A DNA stretch of 64,000 nucleotides, taken from Patellaria atrata CBS 101060 (taxonomy: Eukaryota; Ascomycota; Dothideomycetes; Patellariales; Patellariaceae). The stretch covers positions 124,001 through 188,000 of the forward strand of contig MU006101.1 in NCBI GenBank assembly GCA_010093705.1, given 5' to 3'. This document shows positions 23,906 to 34,027 of this stretch, in pieces (the first letter of the stretch is position 1; the number at the start of each line of letters is the position of its first letter). The position numbers were made by a program, and so were the translations under genes. The notes under the pieces were generated by a model. It ran no database searches. It worked only from the letters and a program-made list of their open reading frames with translations, and had not been told where the DNA came from.

Positions 23906-26900
23906 TCATTCCTCGTCATCATCAACATCAGCACCAATACCAGAGTCCCTGTACGCGGGCTCATTCAACCTGCGACGACCCTTCTTGACCTTTTCAACCT
24001 TGACGACTTCGACGGTGGGGCCAAGCTCCTCCAAAGCCTCCACAGCTTCAAGATTCTCGTTGCTTTCATCGACAAACACCTGATTGCTCATCTCGGTGCG
24101 CTTGAACGCTTCCTTGATCAGCGCATCTTGCTCCATGAGCGCGTTCTTGCCCTTCCTGACTTGAGCCCTGAAGCGCTCCTTGAGCTCTGCGATCGTCGCA
24201 GCCTGCTTCTCGATAACCGTGGCACGCTGGGTTGCAATCGTTGTCAATTCCTCGACCTCTCGCTGCTTCTGGCTTTCGAGGAGAGCGTACGCATCACGTT
24301 CGCGGCCGAGACTGTCGGAGAGGGACTTGATGCTAGCGTCCATGACCTCGATGCGCTTATTCTGGGCGTCGATGGTATCCGAGTTCTTAACTTGGTATTC
24401 CAGCATTTGGTTTGCTTCATCCTCGACACGACGTTCCAAACTTGCATTCTCTTCTTCAAGGGCGTTGATCTTGGAGTGGGTATCGTCGAGCTCGAATTCA
24501 AGTCCATTGATGCGCTCGTCGCGCTCGGTGATGCCCTGTTTGTGAACATCTTCCAGTTCAATGATCCGACTTTGAAGGTTTTGGACTTCAGTATCTCGTT
24601 GATCGACAGCATGTTTGAGCTCTGCAACCTTGTCTTCGAGAGCATTGATCTGAGCAGCGGTGGTGCGGCGATGGGCGTCATGGTTGTCTTGAATCGTCTT
24701 GAGCTCGTTGTTAAGGCTCTTAACTTTTTCGCTACGCTTCTTGACCACCTCTTCCTTTTCGGCGGCAAGAGATGAGATTTCTTGCTCCATCTCGGCGATC
24801 TGCGTCTCCAATGCAGCAATGGTATCATCACGTTCTTTGACCGAGCTCTCGAGAGCTTCTTGAAGCTCACCTTCTTTTGCTAGTTGGTCTGCGAATTCGG
24901 TTTCGCGCTCTGCGGCAGCACTCTGCAGTTTAGTGATCTCGCCTTCCTTCTTCACTTGCATTTCGAACATCTTTTGACGGAGTTCATTGGCTTGAATTCC
25001 AGTACTGTGGATACGCTTTTCCAGATCGTCAATGCGGACCTTAGCCTCGTCGTTTGCTTCTTCGGCAAGCTCACGTTGATGACGCTCGCTTTCAATGTTA
25101 GCATGGAGTTGTTTGATCTCAGAGCGGAGTTCGTCGACGGTTTGTTCAGCTTTCTCGATCGTGACTTCGAGTTTGTTTGTATCCTCCATCTTCTGGATAA
25201 GTGTGTTCTCCACGGCTTCACGGGTGCTACGTTCTTTTTCGATAAGGGATTCGAGATTCTTAAGACGATCACGTAGACCATCGAGATCATTCTCCATAGA
25301 TCCAACACGTTCTTCAAGAGCGGTAGTATATTGGGCACTGTTCTGGAGCTCTTCGTCTGCAGCGATAAGATTTTCTCGCTCATCGTTGAGCTCCGCTTCC
25401 AACTTCAAAACTACCTCGGCATGATCAGATTGGAGCTGTGAGATCGCAGCAGCATGATCGTTTTCCATTTGTGTAACGATCTGCTCAGTTCGTGAAAGAT
25501 CCTCAGTCACACTGTTAAGTGCATTCTGCAGCCGCTCAATCGAAGTTACCTGATTCTGGGATTCAGTGGCAAGCTCTTCGAATTCATGATCTTTACGAGA
25601 GATCAATACGTCCCGATCCTCTAGGTTATCTTGTAAAGTGCCGACTAGTTCCTTCAGAGTTGTGATTGTCCTGATGCTGTCCTCGTTTGCATGATCCAAA
25701 GTGTGCCATCGTTCTTCAAGTGTGGTATGCTTCTCGTCAAGCTCGGACAGCTTCTCAATGAGACCTTTGTTCTGTGCACGAACGGCAGACTCAACTTCCT
25801 TGCATTGTCGAAGGATTTCAGTCTTTTCGCGAATATCTTCCAGGAGATCCTTGATGTGAACGACTGTTGCATGCAAGAGATCCCTATCCGTGACTTCCGG
25901 GCTGGTGCGACCAGGTAGAAGGTTTTCCAAGTCGACGCGAAACTGACGGAAAGCTTCTCGAAGAGATGAGGTGATGATAGTGATGACATCTCCTTCTTGG
26001 GCAAAGCCAAGACTATGCAGTTCAATCGTCAGCATCTGCAGAGATGTTTCTAGACGAGCATTCACGGTCTTTGCGGTCAATAGCGCTGCCTCGTAGCTCT
26101 GGACATCAGCTTCATGAGTGGGATCTGCAACAGTAACTTGACTAGCATTGAAACTTGAAGCGAAAGTCTGACTGATTTGAAGATCCTCTTGCGAGGCCGT
26201 CATATCTTCGTGGGTGATGTTGATATCTTCGGGTTCAATGAAAGGCACATCATCGTCATCATCGGATGCGATTCCATCATCAGCCATAGGAATATCTTCA
26301 TCGTTGATGTACTGTGAAGGTGCGGCAGATGCTTCACGAGCAGCTAGTTGCTGCCTTAACTGCTGTAACTCTGCTTCCGTCTCCTTAACCTTTTCGTGAG
26401 CATCGTCTGAGTCCACCTGAATAGCGAATTGACGTTGAGTTTCCAACTCCAAAGACATTTCGTTCTCTCTCTCCTTCATCCGAGCAATGACTTCTTTGGC
26501 TTTTCTAAGTTGACGGTCTTTCTGATGTTCTTCATTCACAATTTCGTTCACCTCTTCGGAGAGGTGGCTACGTCGTAAACGTCTCCTTGTCCTGCTGTCA
26601 AGGACGTCTCGCAATGGAGCGAACTGAACATTGCTAATGGAATTTGTGTTCAATGAAGAATTGACGTTTCCGGGTAGTGAAGATCGGGATCGTATCTTGA
26701 ATTTCTTGGTAGTTTGTTGAGATGTGGCAGTGAGGGTCGGTGTAGATTCGTCCACCGCCAGAAGATCTGTATCAGTATGGCGTTTACTCTTGGTGATACG
26801 GCTGCGTTGAGGGGCGACGTCGATAGACTCGGCGTCCACGGCACTGTCTATGACAACATTTACGGTATCGTCCCGGGTATGCTCGACATTATATTGAAGT

Positions 26901-27070
26901 TCGTCAGTGAGCTGTTGGTCTGGAGACGCAACGGCACGTTTAAGGCGTTTAGCGCTCGGCTCTGGGGTATTTGGAGGAATGGATTGAGACTTGGTATCTC
27001 GGGATGCTTTAGAAGCTGGTTCGACAGAAGAGCTCGCTCTCCTCTTTCGATGACGTCCGGCGTGGGCCAT
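23906..27070 (-). CDS. Large coiled-coil protein, probably nuclear
   Basis: A single exon of 1,054 aa starts at the ATG at 27070 (MAHAGRHRKRRASSS). A further in-frame codon run lies upstream, but this start has a basic NLS-like N-terminus. Residues about 1-120 are disordered and basic (SAKRLKR, TKSKRH). From about residue 165 to 1000 the sequence is nearly continuous heptad-like coiled coil (E, K, L, Q, R), broken by an acidic loop near residue 270 (ASDDDDDVPFIEPED). The C-terminus ends in a short basic patch (KKGRRRLNEP) and an acidic tail (GIGADVDDDEE). The layout suits a filament-like or scaffold protein such as nuclear lamina-, kinetochore- or spindle-pole-associated factors. None can be named from sequence alone. 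Coiled-coil codon bias creates long antisense frames here that are not genes. Confidence 0.87.
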   Translation of the reverse strand: MAHAGRHRKRRASSSVEPASKASRDTKSQSIPPNTPEPSAKRLKRAVASPDQQLTDELQYNVEHTRDDTVNVVIDSAVDAESIDVAPQRSRITKSKRHTDTDLLAVDESTPTLTATSQQTTKKFKIRSRSSLPGNVNSSLNTNSISNVQFAPLRDVLDSRTRRRLRRSHLSEEVNEIVNEEHQKDRQLRKAKEVIARMKERENEMSLELETQRQFAIQVDSDDAHEKVKETEAELQQLRQQLAAREASAAPSQYINDEDIPMADDGIASDDDDDVPFIEPEDINITHEDMTASQEDLQISQTFASSFNASQVTVADPTHEADVQSYEAALLTAKTVNARLETSLQMLTIELHSLGFAQEGDVITIITSSLREAFRQFRVDLENLLPGRTSPEVTDRDLLHATVVHIKDLLEDIREKTEILRQCKEVESAVRAQNKGLIEKLSELDEKHTTLEERWHTLDHANEDSIRTITTLKELVGTLQDNLEDRDVLISRKDHEFEELATESQNQVTSIERLQNALNSVTEDLSRTEQIVTQMENDHAAAISQLQSDHAEVVLKLEAELNDERENLIAADEELQNSAQYTTALEERVGSMENDLDGLRDRLKNLESLIEKERSTREAVENTLIQKMEDTNKLEVTIEKAEQTVDELRSEIKQLHANIESERHQRELAEEANDEAKVRIDDLEKRIHSTGIQANELRQKMFEMQVKKEGEITKLQSAAAERETEFADQLAKEGELQEALESSVKERDDTIAALETQIAEMEQEISSLAAEKEEVVKKRSEKVKSLNNELKTIQDNHDAHRRTTAAQINALEDKVAELKHAVDQRDTEVQNLQSRIIELEDVHKQGITERDERINGLEFELDDTHSKINALEEENASLERRVEDEANQMLEYQVKNSDTIDAQNKRIEVMDASIKSLSDSLGRERDAYALLESQKQREVEELTTIATQRATVIEKQAATIAELKERFRAQVRKGKNALMEQDALIKEAFKRTEMSNQVFVDESNENLEAVEALEELGPTVEVVKVEKVKKGRRRLNEPAYRDSGIGADVDDDEE

Positions 27071-28282
27071 TGCAGCGAAAAAGAAGTGCTTGTGCAATCG
27101 CGGTATGTATGTTTGTAAGTAATGTGAGAGGATTGAACAAATTGAAAGAACAGCAGAAGAAGTTTGAATAGTTCTGGTGTAGAACAGTATGAGTTCGATT
27201 GATGGACAGTAGAAAGTAGAAAGAAGTTTTGGAAGAAAGAGGTTGGTTGAGTGCGGACTGTGCGGTGGCAGGTAAGAGTGGAGCTACAAGCGAAAAAAAA
27301 AATAAATTCAAGGCAAGTGAGCTTGAATAAGAGTCTATGGATGTTGAAGAGACAATAGCACAATTCAAGGATCAATAGGTGGCTGGTGCGCCCTATTGTG
27401 CATGTGAATAGCAATTTCGACGAATTGACGTAACGCGGTGAAGCACTTGAAACGTTGACGCGTTGTGTCGCGTCGTTGAATCATCAAGCGCTGACAATGA
27501 CGCAATATTGCACCAGTTGCCAACAATATCGTCCTCTTTGAGATAGACGATAAACATACAACAATACTGTAGGACCACAATAGATGCATGAGATTCGAAA
27601 TAGGTAGTCAGGAGTCTAATAAATGCATGTGAAGAATTAGATCAGTACCAGTACGCGCACGGACCAGATGGGATTTCCTATCCAGCGGTTAAACATTTTC
27701 TTACACATTGATTACAATGTATGTATGATATTCATTCTATTTCCTTTCGTATTTTCATAGAGAAGTAATCCCTCGTCAGGCCTTACTGATAGTTTCCTAT
27801 CACTAGTGTCTATTGAATCTTCCATTGCTTACCCGTCTTAAGCTACCTTACCGGTCCCCTAAATATGCTTAAATTAACGTCCACAGCAACTACCTTTCTC
27901 TAGGTAAATCGGATGTATAGACCTTACGTAACCGCTCCTTAGTCCCGGTTCGGCTCAAATCGGATATGAGATTCACAAGTCTTTCCTATGTTATCTCGAT
28001 GTCTGTCCGCTAGAACTATTCAAAAAGACCAACTAAGTACCTATAGTACACACTTTTCCTAACCGTGAATGTACTCCCTAAAGACGTCTGGTCTGGGATC
28101 CCCGAATGTTTTCGTTTCCTAGTCCCGAAAACGCTCAAGGTCTGTTATAGAGCACAGAGAACACGCACGCGTGGCTCAGCCTCATAGCTCGCTCTCCGTT
28201 ATTTACGTCCTTCTGCCGTGTTCTACCAACATCTCACAGCCGAAACTCTTTTATTCTACTTTTGATATAAAGGACATGCTTG
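27071..28282. other. Divergent promoter region
   Basis: 1.2 kb lie between the coiled-coil gene and the Zn2Cys6 gene. A short A-run is present at 27294-27303. No gene-like frame with supported homology was found. Confidence 0.5.
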
Positions 28283-29629
28283 ATGGCAACTAGAAAACCG
28301 CATACGAAATCACGTAATGGCTGCTTGCAATGCAAAGCCCGCCATGTTAAGGTTTGTTTCCACTTACCCAATCAGGAGCCCCTTTCAGTAAGCGTACAGA
28401 TTGTTGGGGATACCATTGCAGGGGAGGAATATATAGTGCTACAGGAAAACACAGCTACGTACTAACACTCCAAGCAGTGCGACGAGACCAAACCCGGCTG
28501 CCTCAACTGCGATGACTACAATGTGCCATGCGAATATCCCACTTCCAAAAAGAATCGTCAAGACTCGCCTCGGGAATACGTATCTCCCTACCCTCCTTTA
28601 AAACCAGCAACCATCAACTCCTCGTCCGACGTACTTATGGAAAATACTTCTTCGAGCAGGGGAAGCAGTACCACCCCTCACGTACCGCAAATCGAGAACC
28701 TAGCCGATCTGAAGCTATTGCACCACTACACCACTTCCGTAGCGCGGTCTCTAGCAGCCAACAACTCAACCCTCATCCCCGTATGGCAGGACTACATGGT
28801 CCAGCTCGCGTTCGAGCACCACTTCCTCCTTCACGGCATTCTTGCCATCGCCGCCCTCCATCTCAGCCGGATCCACCCGCTCCAATCCGCAGACTATCTC
28901 TTCCAAGCATCCAAACACCAGGATGCCGGCTTGAGCGAATTCCGCAACATCGTGCTCAACTTCTCGCCGGACCTCCGGGAACCCGTCTTCTGCTTCTCGT
29001 CGATGCTGATCCCCTATTCGTACGGGCTCCCCTTCGACGACGGAGACAATCCCGAAAGAAGCCTCGACAACATCATCCACTGTCTCTCCCTCATCAGGGG
29101 TGTCGGTCCCCTAATCGGGCCGTACTGGCCAGAGCTGAAGCAGAGCGAACTGTACAAACTGGTCCCCCAAGATATCGTCAACATAGACTGGGCGGCAGTC
29201 GATGAGACAGAAATGGCCAAGAGTGATGATACGCCTCCTCTCCAGCGTCTATACGAAGCGACAAAGACCATCAAAGATCCCGAAGTAGCTGAGGCCTACA
29301 CGTCTGCAATTCGGAACCTCCATGGTGCGTTCATCAGATTTCCTCAGTACCCTTCACACTCCGCTCTCTCCATACTGAAAATATGGCCAGTACGTCTCTC
29401 CCCTGAATTCATGGAACTGCTGGGCAATAAACATCCCGAGGCTCTGGTCATACTGGCGTATTTTAGTGTCCTTTTGGGACGTTGCAGATGGTATTGGTTC
29501 ATGGAAGGTTGGAGTGAGCGGGTCGTGGATACTGTCGAGGCGTTACTAGACGATGAGTGGAAGGACTGGCTACAATGGCCGAAGGCCGAGTTGAAGAATC
29601 GCCATCCCATAGCGCCAAATAACACGTAG
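28283..29629 (+). CDS. Zn2Cys6 transcription factor (Upc2/sterol-regulator-like architecture)
   Basis: Two exons (28283-28351 and 28478-29629) give 406 aa. The 126-nt intron sits exactly before the third cysteine codon, a common position in this family. The joined sequence has the full binuclear cluster C-x2-C-x6-C-x6-C-x2-C-x6-C (CLQCKARHVKC, then DETKPGCLNC, then DDYNVPC) at residues about 14-41. The remainder looks like the fungal-specific regulatory domain of Upc2-type factors: LLHHYTTSVARSLA, then a W-Q-D-Y stretch, then HHFLLHGILAIAALHLSR. Related proteins regulate sterol uptake or secondary metabolism, but the target genes here cannot be read from sequence. The length (about 400 aa) is normal for this subgroup. 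The second exon is more GC-rich than its surroundings. The gene converges with the 777-aa gene, 233 bp away. Confidence 0.92.
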
Positions 29630-29862
29630 TACGGGCGAGCGAATGTATGTACGATACGGCAGATTATAATTTGCTATTTGTACAAAGGTTTGATATCAAG
29701 CGAAACATCATTGCTGAACTGAATTTCTCAGGAATCAATGCAGGGGGGACTATTTATAGCGCAATCTACATTCTATAAGACACCCAAAAGAAAGACTACT
29801 TCACCCTAACAAGAATCTGTTACTTCAGTATCCAAGAAAAGAAGGTATGACTGGCTAATATT

Positions 29863-32378
29863 CTAAGAGGAGGGTGGAGGAGCGGGCTGTGGAGCGGGTG
29901 GCGGAGCCGGTGGTCCAATATGTGGTGGATTAGGCTGCGGAGGAGGCGGAACATCATCTAACGTGATAAACTCGTTTGGATTAATAGCCCCGTAGGCTGT
30001 CTGACACATATCCTCCGGAGCAAGTTGTTGTATCCAACCGATAATCTGCGGTGCTGGTATCTTGATCGAAAGCGTCTGCCCATTGTGTTCCATAGCACCA
30101 CCAGTCCGATGTTCTGAAGAACTCTCCGACTTCGCGCAACTAAAGCAAAGAAATCCACCACCAGAGCTCATCGCCTTTTGCATATCGGTCACTGTTGAGG
30201 ACAGGAACTCGCTGTCGGCTTTGAACACAATGTGGACATCTTTTACCACAATAAATGCTACTGGCCATGCTGGGAGAGAACACGAGGAAGCTTGTTGTAA
30301 CAATTGCGCCCCGGGGTTGACCGTTCCCCCAGGTTGGTTAAACGCTCCTCTAATCGTCTCGGGACTCCCGGATGAGAACTTTGTACGGGAGTTCCGGAAG
30401 TAGTCGCGTGAGCGGGCGAATACACCTGCATTCAGCCAGGGTCGATCCATCACAACCTTCATACATCTAAAGCCAATTTGGATCTCCGTATTCTCTGCAG
30501 TATGTAAGCTCGAGCTGCTGGCGGAAGAACTACTCTCCGAGCCAGATGCACTCCCGAAGAAAAGATTAACAGACCAGTCCAGATGCGAGGCGCTTGCCGC
30601 GGACATGGTCGTGGTGTAGCTTGAAGATTTCGTCAATGTTGTGGTGATATCGGTCCATATAGAAGCATCTCGCTCTTGTGGTGGCAATGAAGGCGTTGTT
30701 GGTACAACCGTTGCCGGTACAGCAGGGAGCGTGCCATTGGGATTTCCTGGAGAGGGTTTGGCTAACGCAACCCCCGTCGCGTTCTCCGAACCTTCTAGAC
30801 TCCGAGAAAGATAGTCAATATCAATCGTCAATGATTGAATTTGCTCGTCCAGCTCATATATAAAAGCTGTAAGGTCACCTCCGCGGGCACTTGCTGCTGA
30901 GAGCTGTGATCTTGAAAGTGCCTCGCTCGCAATTTGTAGCGCCGTTTGGGATTTAATAGTTTCCTGCTGCATTGTCTTGAGGCTGTTGAATTGAGCGTCA
31001 GTAAGAGGACTCTCGTCCGCACCAGCCATAATATCGTTCAGCTCATCTTTGCTCCCAATATCCTCAATTGCCTTCACTTTATTCTTGTTCTTACGGGATT
31101 TCGCGTCAAAATACATCTTGATGAGATTCACAGCAGTGTCAGAGTATCCAGTCAACATCACATCTCTAGTATCAAAGTATTTGGTCCGCGCAGCGGTTTC
31201 TGCATCTTCCAACGCTGCAATATTCTTTTGCGAACCTTTTGCGTTATTTCGTTTCATGATCAGTAGAGCCCGCTGCTTTTCTTTCTCTATTAACTGATCT
31301 CTAACAACTGTAGCGCTTGATAAAAGATCCTCGGGTTTGAAGGCCGTACTAAGTTTGCTGGCCCAGGTTGCGGGTGTGAAATAGACAGGATATACGTCAT
31401 GGCTATCATCTATGCTCCGCATGATAGATGCTCTCAAATTTTCTTTTGCTCTTTGAAGTGACTCGGGTGCTGACTCCACATCTATGAAACCGATGAATCT
31501 ACGGACTCGATGATATTGGCCGCGAACCAAAACCATGGTCCACAGGGCTTCCAATTTTTGGTCGACAATGGGTGCATAATTTGCCAACATCCGGTTGTAG
31601 TTGTCGATGGCGGCAGCGGAAGCGGTCGCCATATTTTTCGGCCTTGCATTGATTTTGAACAATTTCCATCTGAAGCGCTCAGACTCGTAGGCATCCACGA
31701 GTTTCTGATATAGATCCACACGTGGAAGAGTCTCAACGTTGCTTGTAGTACGAACAGAAATGGGGGACTGCGCTGGAGGTTTATGTCCATCATATTCCAC
31801 TGGAATATCTTTTAGAAAATCATCTTTCGGAGGAGTCCAGTTTGGAACCTTTTGAGTGAGCCATGCACATATGCGATCCTGGTCGTTATGTAGAAGCTCT
31901 GCAGTTTGATCATTTGTTGGTACAGTTGGAATAAAGTTGTACAAGACGTCTTTGTAACTCTCCGTAAACTGAACTGTAATTAGGCATGAAATACAGAGCT
32001 AGAAGATTGACATACTTTAACACCGTTTGGGCCGCTGACCATGTTTGAAAGACTGTACATATCGTTTGATAGACGGAATTCCGCCTCCGTCACCACCTGC
32101 GGTTTAAGTTGTTGTGCATTTATGCTGTCCGATCCCGCATAGTCGTAGGTACCCTTGTCAAGAACTCTTCCAGGCTGTAATTATGTTACCAAAGGTAGCA
32201 AAAAGCATAGGTCTGACTACATACAAATTCCATTTGAAATATCTGCGTCGACTATTCCCACAGATATGGTCAGAGAGTCCGCAGAAACTCACGGTTGTGA
32301 ATCACTTACTGATTGCCCAAACATACCATTTAGCATCTGGTATATCTGTTGCACTGGGGGAGCAATTGGTGCGGCCAT
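29863..32378 (-). CDS. Uncharacterised 777-aa helical protein with poly-proline tail
   Basis: Three exons (32378-32310, 32174-32016, 31968-29863) give 777 aa beginning MAAPIAPPVQQIYQML. The acceptor at 31969 was chosen because it joins GPNGVK to FTESYKDVLYNFIP without frame loss. The N-terminal about 480 residues are mostly helical with coiled-coil character (for example KEKQRALLIMKRNNAKG, and a helical stretch after LTDAQFNSLKTMQQETIK). A Pro/Thr/Ser linker follows. A C-terminal domain of about 200 residues has strand-like hydrophobic segments (IQIGFRCMKVVMDRPWLNAG and PAWPVAFIVVKDVHIVFKAD). The last 30 residues are almost all Pro, Ala, Gln and Ser. There is no signal peptide and no clear membrane helix. 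I do not recognise the family. It lies in tandem, same strand, with the 486-aa unknown gene upstream. Confidence 0.8.
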
Positions 32379-34027
32379 TTTTGTCTATGACCGTTGGTTA
32401 TAATATGCAAATGACGAGATATCGTGGGCTCGCGGGAGGTCTAATTGTTAAAGTTCGATTTGGTCAGGTTGATAGTGAATGGCACCAGAACATAACTAAA
32501 TACTAACGAAAATCTTCATAAATATCATACAACAATACCTAATTATCGCAATAGGAGTACCATGTGGAGCGACTTACCAAACTGGTAGTTGGGCTTCAGC
32601 TGCGCCAGAGATCTCGCATAGCGATGGTACAAGGTTTAATAGCGGAATATGGAAAGCCACGGGCGCCACAAAAACGAGCAGAAGGGAAGTACCGTCGACG
32701 AATGCGGGCATCCTCCCAGGTTGCCATGAGCGTGTAGAAGTTCCAAGTCGGCATTGCCGTTCAGTTAGGATGGGACCTCATGCGTAACCGATGTAGAATC
32801 GGGCTGTACAGTACAAATAGAGTTCCTTATTATTCGTACTTGCATTATGACCTGAGGATTGAGAATCAAACTAGTAGCTTCAGGTCCATAGTTCTAGGTA
32901 CTATAGCACACTTAGGATTGAGTCATTCTTATGAATTGAGGTTTTACGTTGGCTCCGTCCTCGTTGACAATGTCGCACAAATTGGTCCCTGAATAGTAGA
33001 GGACCGAAAACAGATGTTTGTGAAAAAGGTAATTTTGAATCATTCCGTAGTTCCATTCTTGGGAGCACTTGCACAGATTTGAATCGCTCCACTGTTGAAG
33101 TGTCGATTTAATCCCGGCTGAGCTGGACTCCTCGTCTGCGGATGATGCAGAAAAAAAAAGTAAAAAGAAGGATGAGGTTGCTTGAAGTCGATCGCGACGC
33201 AGGAACAGCATGAAAATTTGAAGAGAAAGCAATAATTTAGCAACTGGCATGGTATGAAGACAAGGTCCAGTAGACGTTAGAATAAAATTGAAGCTTAACC
33301 GACCTCAACGGGGCCGTCCCGATTAGGCCAAGCTGGCGTTTAAAAATCCGTTCTAGACTTAAACGTCGTCTCTATCGTCTTGATGCGGGGATATAATCCT
33401 GGACTTTTGCTAACGCCCTTTATTACAAAGACGACTAAGAATAGCATCGTTTCTACATTGACCGTCCTACGAAATTACTCACCAGCGACCTCCAAACGAA
33501 CAATACAGTAATGCCAGGTAACCGAAGAACTACTCAAGAATTCTCCTCTAGAAATGCCCTTTCAGGAAAATGAACATTACGGGCATATTGCTCTCTTTGC
33601 TCTAGTCATACTCTCCCCTTCCATATTCTTATTTCTTCTGCCATTATTTTCGCGTACTGGACGCTCCCGCTTAAAGGTGGTCACCGGCTCTCCTTTTTTG
33701 GGATGACCGAAGAGATACGATTGAGACCTAAACTATATGCATTTAGAATTGGCTATACAGACAACAGGAGTCGGTTGAAACGATGGGCTCACGGATCCCC
33801 CAATACACGAGTAATTGTGTGGCAAGCATAGAACTACAGAGATCGAGGTATCCCAACTGGGACCACGAGGTGGTTGCTTTGGAGGAGTGGATCGAGACAT
33901 GAAAAATTATACTAATAATTTATCCCAAGAGACTGTCTATCAGAATCATAGCATATTCAATCGTCTGGCCTATTTCCTCCGCAGCTTGACATAGATGTTA
34001 CACTTCAAGTTCAAAATCTGTCCCAGC
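32379..34027. other. Intergenic region between two unknown minus-strand genes
   Basis: 1.65 kb. Apart from the small candidate ORF at 32912-33250 (listed separately) no gene is supported. The region is A/T-rich with no clear repeat. Confidence 0.5.
32912..33250 (-). CDS. Possible small secreted protein (112 aa, weak)
   Basis: An ATG-initiated frame of 112 codons starts at 33250. The N-terminus (MPVAKLLLSLQIFMLFL) resembles a secretion signal, though two arginines and a second hydrophobic run follow it. The mature part has three cysteines (LCKC and LCDI) and aromatic residues (EWNYG, LYYSG). Such size and layout is common among fungal small secreted proteins, but the cysteine count is odd and no homology is known to me. 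It may be a chance frame or the remnant of a longer gene. Confidence 0.3.
   Translation of the reverse strand: MPVAKLLLSLQIFMLFLRRDRLQATSSFFLLFFSASSADEESSSAGIKSTLQQWSDSNLCKCSQEWNYGMIQNYLFHKHLFSVLYYSGTNLCDIVNEDGANVKPQFIRMTQS

Noticed and set aside
23840-24775. 311-codon plus-strand frame opposite the coiled-coil gene
   Set aside because: Heptad codon bias on the minus strand keeps the opposite strand open. It has no start context or splice logic, and the sense gene is clear.
28528-29205. 225-codon frame overlapping the Zn2Cys6 gene
   Set aside because: It is an out-of-frame reading of the same exon with skewed composition (Arg/Pro/Ser).
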